Assembly (NCBI GenBank): GCA_963705955.1
Contig: CAVPLH010000010.1
Span: 248,001 to 312,000 of the forward strand
Direction: 5' to 3'
DNA length: 64,000 nt
Source of the DNA: WHSW01 sp963705955
Lineage (GTDB): Bacteria; Actinomycetota; Thermoleophilia; Solirubrobacterales; 70-9
Part shown: one piece after another, positions 8,534 through 15,509 of the stretch
Numbering within the stretch: position 1 is the stretch's first letter
How the letters are laid out: every line of letters starts with the position of its first letter
Program-made: the position numbers and the translations under genes
Notes under the pieces: generated by a model
Databases searched by the model: none
What the model was told of the DNA's origin: nothing
The model's input: the letters and a program-made list of their open reading frames with translations, nothing else

Positions 8534-8732
8534 AGGCGATCGCGTTCGTCCACCGGACACGGATCGGCTCGCCGACCGGGTAGGTGGGGCGAGCGCAAGC
8601 CGATCCGCCGCGAAGAGCGAGGGCCGCGCGGTCGAGATCCGCGGGATCAACGAACGGATTCGGTACATCTTCGAGCTCTCCGGGCTCGCCTCGCTGGACG
8701 CGCTCGTGCTCGAGCCGCGGCCCGGCAGCTGA
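8530..8732 (+). pseudogene. Scar: aborted start plus STAS-like C-terminal remnant
   Basis: ATG 8530 overlaps the Rieske stop as ATGA, as expected for a coupled partner gene, but the frame ends after MKAIAFVHRTRIGSPTG at 8583. About 45 bp on, another frame ending at 8732 carries GINERIRYIFELSGL, which resembles the last helix of STAS (anti-anti-sigma) domains. Nothing joins the two pieces. I read this as remnants left after a deletion; the STAS assignment rests on about 15 residues. Confidence 0.4.
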
Positions 8733-8781
8733 GCCCGACCGGCCGCGACCCCCGGTCCGACGCTCGCGATAGCTTGGGCCG

Positions 8782-9396
8782 ATGGCGGCGCCGGACGCAC
8801 GCGAGCGGATCCTCGAGGCGGCATGCGACCTGATCGCCTCCGACGGGATCGACGCGGTGCGAATCGCCAGAGTCGCGACTCGAGCGCGCGCCTCGACTGC
8901 GCTCGTCCACCACTACTTCTCGACCCGCGAGGAGCTGCTCGAGCAGGCGCTGATCCATTCCTTCGAGGCCGCTGGGGAGGATCGATTCGGCGAGCAGCCG
9001 GGGGAGGGGTCCGCAACCGCATTGCTCGCCCGGGCGATCGCCGACTCGCTACCGCTTCCCGGTCGCCAGGAGCGCGAATGGGTTCTCTGGGTCGAGCTCT
9101 GGCTGCGCGCGGTGCGCGAGCCCGAGCTGCGGCCCGTGGCCGCGGACCTCTACGAGCGCTATCGGAAGTGGATGGAGGGGCTGATCTCCGCCGGTGTCGA
9201 TAGCGGTGAGTTCGACGCCGACGTCGACGTCGGGGCCGCCGCCGACCTTGCCCTCGCGCTGCTCGACGGGGCAGGGGTCCGAGCGCTGATCAGCGATCCC
9301 GCGATGGACGTCGAGCGTGCCCGGGGGCTGGTCGTCAGTCGCCTCGCCGCGGCGCTCGGAATCGCCCCCGAGCTGCTTGCAGCAAGCGGCTCGTAG
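8782..9396 (+). CDS. TetR/AcrR family transcriptional regulator
   Basis: 204 residues. The N-terminal helix-turn-helix domain (ERILEAACDLIASDGIDAVR, then IARVATRARASTALVHHYFS, residues ~8-50) is typical TetR. The C-terminal ligand domain contains WVLWVELWLRAVREPELRPV and a BetI-like layout. -10 TAGCTT (8770-8775) lies 6 nt before ATG, so the gene is probably leaderless. It sits next to the Rieske divergon and is the best candidate to bind the TTGAC-N6-GTCAA operators at 3916 and 7278, although no copy of that site precedes its own gene. The BetI-like C-terminus would fit an amine or choline-like inducer, which is inference. Confidence 0.9.
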   Translation: MAAPDARERILEAACDLIASDGIDAVRIARVATRARASTALVHHYFSTREELLEQALIHSFEAAGEDRFGEQPGEGSATALLARAIADSLPLPGRQEREWVLWVELWLRAVREPELRPVAADLYERYRKWMEGLISAGVDSGEFDADVDVGAAADLALALLDGAGVRALISDPAMDVERARGLVVSRLAAALGIAPELLAASGS

Positions 9397-9404
9397 TTGT
9401 AGAT

Positions 9405-9424
9405 TCCTGAATCGCTGTTCAGGA
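9405..9424. promoter_or_regulatory. Inverted-repeat operator upstream of truncated TetR
   Basis: Perfect 7-bp inverted repeat TCCTGAA-TCGCTG-TTCAGGA with a 6-nt spacer, between the two TetR genes. The core CTGAA-N6-TTCAG has the same geometry as the sites at 19458 and 3916. It is a likely autoregulatory site for the 9462 regulator. Confidence 0.6.
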
Positions 9425-9461
9425 TTGGGCCCCCGGGGAGAAGGAGAGGCAGGCATCGGGC

Positions 9462-9650
9462 GTGAGTCCTCGCCCTCAGATCGAACATATCCGCAGACCG
9501 CAGCTGCTCGCTGCGGCCGCCGAGGTGATCGCCGAGCGCGGGGTCGCCGCGACCCGGATCGCCGACGTCGCCGAGCGCGCCGGAACCGGGCCGCCGGGGG
9601 CACTGCCTGGTACTCCGCTGATGACCGCTTCGACGCGCTCACCCGTCTAG
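9462..9650 (+). pseudogene. Truncated TetR regulator (HTH only)
   Basis: The protein starts PQIEHIRRPQLLAAAAEVIA and continues ERGVAATRIADVAERAGTGP, a good TetR helix-turn-helix. A single-base shift near 9600 hides the conserved recognition-helix end; the other frame reads AWYSADDRFDALTRL. The ligand-binding domain (normally ~130 more residues) is missing, and the coding sequence runs straight into the amine oxidase start at 9651. It appears to be a regulator whose 3' part was deleted; its operator (9405-9424) is intact. Whether the DNA-binding stub is expressed is unknown. Confidence 0.65.
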
Positions 9651-10859
9651 TTGGCCTCGCGCGCGGTCGTGATCGGCGCCGGGCTGGCCGGGCTCGCGGC
9701 GGCTGACGGGCTCGCCCGGGCCGGGACCGAGGTCGAGGTGATCGAGGCCCGCGACCGGGTCGGAGGGCGGGTGTGGTCGCGCCGGCTCGACAACGGCGCG
9801 GTGATCGAGATGGGCGCCGAGTTCATCCTCGCGGGCAACACCGAGGTCGCCGAGCTCGCCGCCGAGCTCGGCCTCGCGCTCGTCGACAAGGGGATGGCCT
9901 ACGGCGACCGCGAGCCACGGGGCGGGATCGGCACGACCCGGCGCGGGATCGCCGCGGCGCGCAACGAGGCCGACCTGGCCTTGATCGAGCTGGCCGGCAG
10001 GCCCTCGGTCCGCGAGCTCGTCGAGTCGCTCGACGTCGAGCCCGGGGCGGCGGAGGCGCTCCTCGCCCGTGCGGAGATCTCCTCGGCGGTCTCCGCCGAC
10101 GAGGTCCCGGCGACCGACCTCTCCGGACTCGCCCACGTCGACACCGAGCCGGCCCCGAGCGTCGCGGGCGGCAACCAGGGGCTGTGCCTGCGGCTTGCCG
10201 AGCGGCTCGGCGACGCGGTCCGGCTCGGCGATCCCGCGGTCGCGGTCCGCTGGGAGGGCGACCGGGTCGAGGTCGAGACCGCGTCCGGCCGCTCCGCCGT
10301 CGCCGACGCCTGCCTGATCGCCGTCCCGGCGAGCGTCGTCGACCGGATCTCGTTCGAGCCGGCGCTCCCGGCCGCCACCCGGGATGCGCTCGCGCAGGTC
10401 CGCTACGGGCACGCGGCGAAGCTCTTCGTCCCACTCGCCGCGCCGGCGCCGGCCGGCGCGGTGATGAACGTCCCGGAGCGCTACTGGTGCTGGACCGCCA
10501 CCGGCGCCGACGGCGAGCCGCTGCCGGTCATCAGCTGCTTCGCCGGGTCGACGGCGGCGCTCGAGCGGCTCGAGGTCGCCGACGGCCCGCGGCGTTGGCT
10601 CGAGTCGCTGACGGCGTTCCGGGCCGACCTGGAGCTCGAGCCGGGCGGCGCCGTGCTCTCCAATTGGGACGACGACCCGTGGGTCGGAGCCGCCTACTCG
10701 GTCTCCCCGCCCCCGGCTCTGAGCGCGGCCCTGGCCGAGCCGTTCGGCCGGCTCGCCCTCGCCGGCGAGCACACGGCCGGGCCCTTCAACGGGCTGATGG
10801 AGGGCGCGATCCGCAGCGGGCGTCGCGCGGCCGCGGACGTGTTGAGGCGGGTTTCCTAG
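9651..10859 (+). CDS. Flavin-containing amine oxidase
   Basis: 402 residues. N-terminal FAD fold AVVIGAGLAGLAAADGLARA, the conserved GGRVWSRRLDNGAVIEMGAE typical of monoamine/putrescine oxidases, and a C-terminal FAD segment LALAGEHTAGPFNGLMEGAI. It oxidises an amine to an aldehyde with release of ammonia and hydrogen peroxide. With the aldehyde dehydrogenase at 1-936 and the polyamine-transporter genes at 21-25 kb, putrescine or a related polyamine is a sensible substrate, though unproven. Start TTG 9651 gives the canonical N-terminus directly before the beta strand; it falls inside the remains of the TetR frame, so upstream DNA has been lost. The DtxR-type gene ends 7 bp beyond, convergent. 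Confidence 0.85.
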   Translation: MASRAVVIGAGLAGLAAADGLARAGTEVEVIEARDRVGGRVWSRRLDNGAVIEMGAEFILAGNTEVAELAAELGLALVDKGMAYGDREPRGGIGTTRRGIAAARNEADLALIELAGRPSVRELVESLDVEPGAAEALLARAEISSAVSADEVPATDLSGLAHVDTEPAPSVAGGNQGLCLRLAERLGDAVRLGDPAVAVRWEGDRVEVETASGRSAVADACLIAVPASVVDRISFEPALPAATRDALAQVRYGHAAKLFVPLAAPAPAGAVMNVPERYWCWTATGADGEPLPVISCFAGSTAALERLEVADGPRRWLESLTAFRADLELEPGGAVLSNWDDDPWVGAAYSVSPPPALSAALAEPFGRLALAGEHTAGPFNGLMEGAIRSGRRAAADVLRRVS

Positions 10860-10866
10860 GCAGGTC

Positions 10867-11565
10867 TCAGGTCGGGGCGACCAGCAGTCTGCGGGCGAGC
10901 TGTTCGCCGATCCCGTGCTCGGTACCGTCGATCTCCACTCGCACTCCGCCGCCGAACGCTTCGTCTCCCAGCATCTGCAGCTCGGTTCCCGGGCCGATTC
11001 GAAGCTCCGCCAGATAGCGCAGCATCTCGGGATCGGAATCCGAGACGCGGGCGACGATCGCCCGCCGGCCCGGCGCGAGCTCGGCCAGCGGGAGGTCGTC
11101 GTCGCGCGCGAGCGAGAGGTCCGGGCGCGGAATCGGGTCGCCGTGGGGATCGCGTTCGGGCTCCCCGAGGGCCGCGGCGATCCGCTGCTCGAGCTCCTCG
11201 GAGATGTAGTGCTCCAGCACCTCAGCCTCGTCGTGGACGCGATCCCACGGCACGCCGAGAACCTCGACCAGGTAGGACTCGAGCAGGCGGTGGTGGCGCA
11301 GCACCTCGAGCGCGATCTGCTCGCCCTTCGGGGTCAGCTCGACGCCGCGGTAGAGCTCGTGCGAGACGAGGCCCATGCCCTGCATCCGCTTCACCATCGC
11401 GGTCACCGTGCTTGGCGCGACGCCGAGGCGTTCGGCGAGCGCCGACGTCGCTGCCGGTTCGTCGGTGCGGCGCTGAAGCGCGTAGATCGCCTTCGCGTAG
11501 TCCTCGATCGCCTCCGTGGGCGCGCCCTCGGCGCGGCGCGGCGAATGATGGGTCGCCTTTGCCAT
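10867..11565 (-). CDS. DtxR/MntR/IdeR-family metal-dependent repressor
   Basis: 232 residues. Winged-helix domain (EAIEDYAKAIYALQRR, then ALAERLGVAPSTVTAMVKRM), dimerisation/metal domain with GEQIALEVLRHHRLLESYL and DEAEVLEHYISEELEQRI, and a C-terminal SH3/FeoA-like domain (GPGTELQMLGDE). With bound Fe(II) or Mn(II) such proteins repress metal uptake genes. It is the last gene of a three-gene unit: the ZIP permease stop and this ATG are one base apart (TGAGATG). It probably binds the palindrome at 13872-13886 in front of the operon. Which metal it senses is not visible. Confidence 0.92.
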   Translation of the reverse strand: MAKATHHSPRRAEGAPTEAIEDYAKAIYALQRRTDEPAATSALAERLGVAPSTVTAMVKRMQGMGLVSHELYRGVELTPKGEQIALEVLRHHRLLESYLVEVLGVPWDRVHDEAEVLEHYISEELEQRIAAALGEPERDPHGDPIPRPDLSLARDDDLPLAELAPGRRAIVARVSDSDPEMLRYLAELRIGPGTELQMLGDEAFGGGVRVEIDGTEHGIGEQLARRLLVAPT

Positions 11566-11566
11566 C

Positions 11567-12781
11567 TCAAACCGCCACCAGCAGGCCGGTCAGATACAGG
11601 ACCGTGACGCCGGCGAGCAGGCCACCGACGGTGGCCGGGGAGAACGCACGCCCAGCTCGGTCGCGCAGACTCGGGACGAGCTGCTGGATCACCTGCACGA
11701 TCGCGCCGACCCCGAGGCCGAACATCAGCGCCGCGACGCTCGGATTGAAGGCCGCCGCACCGATCCAGGCGCCGACGATCGCGGGCACTCCGGCGAGCAG
11801 CCCGAGGCCGGCGAGACGCGCGACGCCGGGCCGGCGATCGGCGAGTGGGGCGACGATCGCGAGACCTTCGGTTGTGTTGTGGATCGCGAAGCCGATCACC
11901 AGGAAGGCGCCCAGGGCGAGCGAGCCGAGCGCGTAGGCCGAGCCGATGGCCAAGCCCTCGCCGAGGTTGTGGAGGCCGATTCCGGCGGCGATCAGCAGCG
12001 ACAGCTGCGCCCCCGAGGCGCGCCCGGCACCGCCCGCGGCTCGCTCGCGTCGAGCGCGCAGGTGAGCGTCGACGCCGGTCAGCGCCAGGTAGGACGTGAC
12101 CGCGCCGAGGAAGACAAGCTCGACGCCACCGAAGGCCGAGGGGGCGGCCGACGCAACGTCGAGGCCCTCGAGCGTCGCGTCGACGACCAGGAAACCGAGC
12201 AGTCCGACGGTGAAGGCCATCACGACGCGCAGGGCCCCGGCGCCGATCCGGCGAATGAACGGAAGCCAGAGCATCCCGAGGCTGATCGGGATCACGCCGA
12301 CATAGATCCCGAGCAACGCCATCAGGCCGTAGAAGTCGAGGTCGGCGTCGGGGGTCTCGGACGCGACCGGGATCGTGTGATCGATCGTCGCCCCGGTCGA
12401 GGTCACGATCGAGACCTCGTAGGGCTGACCCTCGTTCCACTCGTAGGGGATGTTCAGCGTCGTCGCGCCGAGTCGCTCCACCCGCTCACCGGCCGAGGCG
12501 CTGAACGGGACATAGGCGTCGTTGACGACAACCTGGGCGATCGAGACCGGATCGGGTCCGTCGTTTCGCAGCGCGAGCTCGATCACACCGGGCCGCAGGA
12601 CGGTGCGCTCGACCGCGAGCTCCTCGACCGGCGGACCGCTTCGCTCGCCGAGACCGGGACCACCGAGCGCCGCGAAGGCGGCGATCGCGGCGCCGATCAG
12701 CAGCAGGGGAACGACGCCCAGCACCCACGGCGGGGTTCCGGCGAGGCCGCCGCGCCCAGCTGTAGCCCGTGCCTCGATCAG
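11567..12781 (-). CDS. ZIP-family metal transporter with N-terminal extracytoplasmic domain
   Basis: About 404 residues. After a short N-terminus, a membrane segment (WVLGVVPLLLIGAAIAAFAA) is followed by a ~110-residue soluble beta-rich domain (ELALRNDGPDPVSIAQVVVN), then a ZIP permease with the metal-site helices GIGLHNLGEGLAIGSAYALG and GFAIHNTTEGLAIVAPLA. It should import Fe, Mn or Zn. The frame has no ATG, GTG or TTG near its beginning; CTG 12781-12779 overlaps the oxidase stop as CTGA and I take it as start (an internal GTG in PPWVLG is the alternative). The extra soluble domain resembles a copper-oxidase-type extracellular module and may accept metal from the upstream oxidase; that is inference. 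Confidence 0.82.
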   Translation of the reverse strand: MIEARATAGRGGLAGTPPWVLGVVPLLLIGAAIAAFAALGGPGLGERSGPPVEELAVERTVLRPGVIELALRNDGPDPVSIAQVVVNDAYVPFSASAGERVERLGATTLNIPYEWNEGQPYEVSIVTSTGATIDHTIPVASETPDADLDFYGLMALLGIYVGVIPISLGMLWLPFIRRIGAGALRVVMAFTVGLLGFLVVDATLEGLDVASAAPSAFGGVELVFLGAVTSYLALTGVDAHLRARRERAAGGAGRASGAQLSLLIAAGIGLHNLGEGLAIGSAYALGSLALGAFLVIGFAIHNTTEGLAIVAPLADRRPGVARLAGLGLLAGVPAIVGAWIGAAAFNPSVAALMFGLGVGAIVQVIQQLVPSLRDRAGRAFSPATVGGLLAGVTVLYLTGLLVAV

Positions 12782-13865
12782 ACGACCTCGAAGAAGCCGA
12801 GCCAGCCGAGCTCGGCGAACTCGGTCTTGTGGGCGTGGAACATGAACGTTCCGGCGTAGGGGAAGCGCAGCTCCAGAATCCCTCGCTGGCCCTGCCCCTG
12901 GATGATCGTGTCGGTGTACTCGCTCGACTCGAGGCGCGTGCCGGTTGGGTAGTAGTCGAAGAAGTTGGCGTGGATGTGGAACGAGTTCAGCGGATCGAAC
13001 TCGAGGATGTTGAGCAGGTAGATCCGCACGAGCTCGCCGCGCCTGACGCGGATCGGTTCGTCGACGTAGTGGAACGGGATCGAGTTGACGGCGTAGATCT
13101 CGTTCGCGAGATCGAAGTTGGTGTCGAAGCCGTTCATGACCATCACGAGCTCGTCGGCCTCGTCGCGACCCTGCCTCGGGTCGACGATGAACTCGCCGTA
13201 GAGGCCCTTCGCGATGTGCTCGGCCAGCGGCATCACGTGGCAGTGGTAGTGGTGGAGGCCGAATGGGGCGGCCTCGAACTCGTAGGTGAACTCGTTCGCC
13301 GCTTTCGATCAGCCCGCCGCCTCGAGGGTCGCCGATCCCGGGCATCCCGTCCATGAACGCCGGATGGACACCGTGGAAATGGATCGTGTGCGGATGTGAC
13401 GACCCGTTGACGAAGCGGACCCGCAGCAGCTCGCCCTCGCGCGCGCGGAGGGTTGGGCCGGGGATGCGGCCGTTGTAGGTCCAGGCCTCGTAGCTGACTC
13501 CGGGCGCGATCTCGAGCTCCCTGTCCGAGGCGACCAGGGTCCACTCGCGCAAGACGCGACCGCTCGCCAGGCGCCGGCTCGTGCCGTAGTCGAAGTCGCG
13601 GACCAGCGCGGTGGGGTCGAAGCCGTTCGCCGCGTGATCCACCGTGCGGCCGCCGAACGCGTCGTGCATCGCGATACCGCCGCTCGGCATCTGGGCCGCC
13701 GCCATTCGCGCGTGGTCGGTCACGTGCTCCGCCCCGTCCCCGGTTGACCACCGGATGGAGGCCGGCCTGTGGAACCAGCTCGCAGATCCCCGGCAGCCCG
13801 ACCGTCGCGACGGCCGCTCCTCCGAGGAGATTGCGGCGGCTGAGCCGAGTTTGATCTCCCCCCAT
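12778..13865 (-). CDS. Multicopper oxidase, Tat-exported (two frameshifts)
   Basis: A twin-arginine signal is present (SRRNLLGGAAVATVGLPG, residues ~8-25). Cupredoxin copper ligands occur in order: PHTIHFHGVH, HHYHCHVMPLAEH, NSFHIHANFFDYY and FMFHAHKTEFAELGW. The product should oxidise a metal or organic donor outside the membrane with oxygen. The reading frame is broken twice by single bases, near 13780 (after the signal) and near 13285 (at GGLIESGE/FTYEFE); motifs on both sides are intact, so I treat these as probable sequence errors. It is first in the operon with the ZIP permease and DtxR-type regulator, suggesting oxidation coupled to metal uptake or detoxification. ATG 13865 follows a -10 TAAGCT by 9 nt. 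Confidence 0.75.
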
Positions 13866-13871
13866 CTCAAA

Positions 13872-13886
13872 TTTAGCTTAGCCAAA
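13872..13886 (-). promoter_or_regulatory. DtxR-type palindromic operator over the -10 box
   Basis: On the minus strand TTTGGCTAAGCTAAA is a 15-bp dyad (TTT.GCT-A-AGC.AAA) containing the -10 hexamer TAAGCT (13880-13875), 9 nt from the oxidase ATG. Its AT-rich arms and TTAG-like core resemble IdeR/MntR-family boxes. The operon's own third gene encodes the matching regulator class, so negative autoregulation by metal is likely. Confidence 0.6.
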
Positions 13887-13952
13887 ATCCATCCGCGTCA
13901 CAAGCAGCGGCCCGACCCGCCGCCAGCGCCCACAACATCCGTCCGGCGCACG

Positions 13953-13980
13953 TTGACTCGTTCCGACAGGGGGATAGTCT
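13953..13980 (+). promoter_or_regulatory. Sigma70-type promoter of the metalloprotease gene
   Basis: -35 TTGACT (13953-13958), 16-nt spacer, -10 TAGTCT (13975-13980). This leaves a leader of about 60 nt before ATG 14046, with the strong Shine-Dalgarno AAGGAGG at 14034-14040. Confidence 0.6.
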
Positions 13981-14045
13981 TGATCTGCCGTGCCGCCTGG
14001 TTTCGGCGGTGCGGGCACGCGCCGATCGAAGACAAGGAGGCTGTG

Positions 14046-15452
14046 ATGGCCGAGAAGGGTTCCTCCCAGCGTTCGCGCAGGTCGAGCAAGGCGAAGTCGG
14101 AGGGCGAGGCACGGTACGGGAACGACATCCGTACAGCGTTCATCGACGGGCTCACGTTCCGCTCGAAGCCGGTCCAGTACGTCGCGATCGACGGGATGGC
14201 GATCGTCGAGGGCGACATCAACCTGGGCCCGATCGAGCGCGTCGAGCAACAGACCGAGATGCGTCGAGCAGAGCTCGCCGGCAAACCAGTCGCGGCGGCG
14301 GTGGTGATCAGCGGATCCCAGTTCCGTTGGCCCAACTGCACGGTCCCGTATCAGATCGACGCGAGCCTGCCGGACCAGGCTCGCGTCACCGACGCGATCG
14401 CGCATTGGGAGGCGAATACGAACTTCACCTTCGTGCCCCGGACCCCCGCCAACCAGGCGCAGTACCCCGACTACGTCGAGTTCGTGCCCGGGAGCGGATG
14501 CTCGTCGTTCGTCGGCAAGCAGGGCGGACGCCAGACGGTGACCCTCGGCAGCGGCTGCAGCGCGGGCAACGCGATCCACGAGATCGGCCACACCGTCGGC
14601 CTCTGGCACGAGCAAAGCCGCGAGGACCGCGACGCGTTCGTGACGATTCAGTGGGCGAACATCATCCCCAGCACGATCAACAACTTCGCCCAGCACATCA
14701 CCGATGGCGACGACGTCGGCGCCTACGACTACGGCTCGATCATGCACTACCCGCGCAATGCGTTCTCGAGCAACGGCCAGGACACGATCGTCCCGGTCGA
14801 TCCCAATGCCCAGATCGGACAGCGGACGGCACTCAGCCCGGGAGACGTCGCCGCCGCCGGCCAGCTGTGCGTCAAGGCGCAGCCGAAGGAGCTGCCCAAG
14901 GAGCTCCCGAAGGAGCTCCAAAAGGAGCTGCCGAAGGACCTCCACAAGGAGCTGCCCAAGGACCTCCACAAGGAGCTGCCCAAGGAGCTCAACAAGGAGC
15001 TGCCGAAGGAGCTCCAGAAGGAGCTGCCGAAGGACCCGCCCAAGGACGGCAAGGAGCCGCCGAAGGAGCTCCACAAGGAGCTCCAGAAGGAGCTACCCAA
15101 GGACTTCGATCCGCCGAAGGGCCCGTTCGACCCGCCGAAGGGCCCGTTCGACCCGCCGAAGGGCCCGTTCGACCCGCCGAAGGGATTCGACCCCGGGCCG
15201 CCTGCGGGTCCCGCCGGGCCGCCGGGCATGCCGTTCGTGCTCGCCACGGGGGCAGAGTCGACCGGCTACGGTGCCGCCGGGTACTACGGTGCCGGGGGTG
15301 ACCCCGCCCAGCAACTCGCCGCGTACCGCCAGGTTCTCGACGAGTTCGCGCGGCTGCATGCTCAGGGTCTGCTGGGGCCGGCGGACATGGCCCGCTGGCA
15401 GCAGTATGCGACCGCCGCTCAACAGCTCGCGCGCGGCGGGGGAGGCGGCTGA
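14046..15452 (+). CDS. Astacin-like (M12A) zinc metalloprotease with repetitive Lys/Glu tail
   Basis: 468 residues. A basic N-terminus without signal peptide precedes a conserved region (TAFIDGLTFRSKPVQYVAID). The astacin catalytic domain has the zinc motif H178-E-I-G-H182-x5-H188 followed by E189, and the Met-turn SIMHYP (Met233, Tyr235). Residues ~280-350 are a tetrad repeat K[ED]L[PHQN], often paired as KELPKDLH; residues ~355-382 are four copies of DPPKGPF type. The tail contains no Ser, Thr, Cys or Arg. A Gly/Ala-rich linker and a helical C-terminus (residues ~405-468) follow. The graspetide-type ligase starts 58 bp downstream, so the tail may be a ligase substrate. ATG 14046 is set by AAGGAGG. 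Confidence 0.87.
   Translation: MAEKGSSQRSRRSSKAKSEGEARYGNDIRTAFIDGLTFRSKPVQYVAIDGMAIVEGDINLGPIERVEQQTEMRRAELAGKPVAAAVVISGSQFRWPNCTVPYQIDASLPDQARVTDAIAHWEANTNFTFVPRTPANQAQYPDYVEFVPGSGCSSFVGKQGGRQTVTLGSGCSAGNAIHEIGHTVGLWHEQSREDRDAFVTIQWANIIPSTINNFAQHITDGDDVGAYDYGSIMHYPRNAFSSNGQDTIVPVDPNAQIGQRTALSPGDVAAAGQLCVKAQPKELPKELPKELQKELPKDLHKELPKDLHKELPKELNKELPKELQKELPKDPPKDGKEPPKELHKELQKELPKDFDPPKGPFDPPKGPFDPPKGPFDPPKGFDPGPPAGPAGPPGMPFVLATGAESTGYGAAGYYGAGGDPAQQLAAYRQVLDEFARLHAQGLLGPADMARWQQYATAAQQLARGGGGG
14883..15190 (+). repeat. Coding tandem repeats in the protease tail
   Basis: The first ~220 bp consist of degenerate 12-bp units (AAGGAGCTGCCG-like) encoding K[ED]L[PHQN], with 24-bp higher-order copies encoding KELPKDLH. 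From ~15110 a 21-bp unit encoding FDPPKGP occurs three times plus a fourth partial copy. All units keep the reading frame, and synonymous differences between the 12-bp units show they are not freshly duplicated; the 21-bp units are nearly identical. Confidence 0.85.
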
Positions 15453-15509
15453 GGCCGGGCCCCGGCCGCCGGCGTCGAACCGAGCCGGTGTCTCCGGCCG
15501 GGGGTCCCC

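Noticed and set aside
14883..15190. Possible CRISPR array or satellite DNA
   Set aside because: The units stay in one reading frame inside the protease gene, vary synonymously and have no unique spacers, so they are coding repeats.
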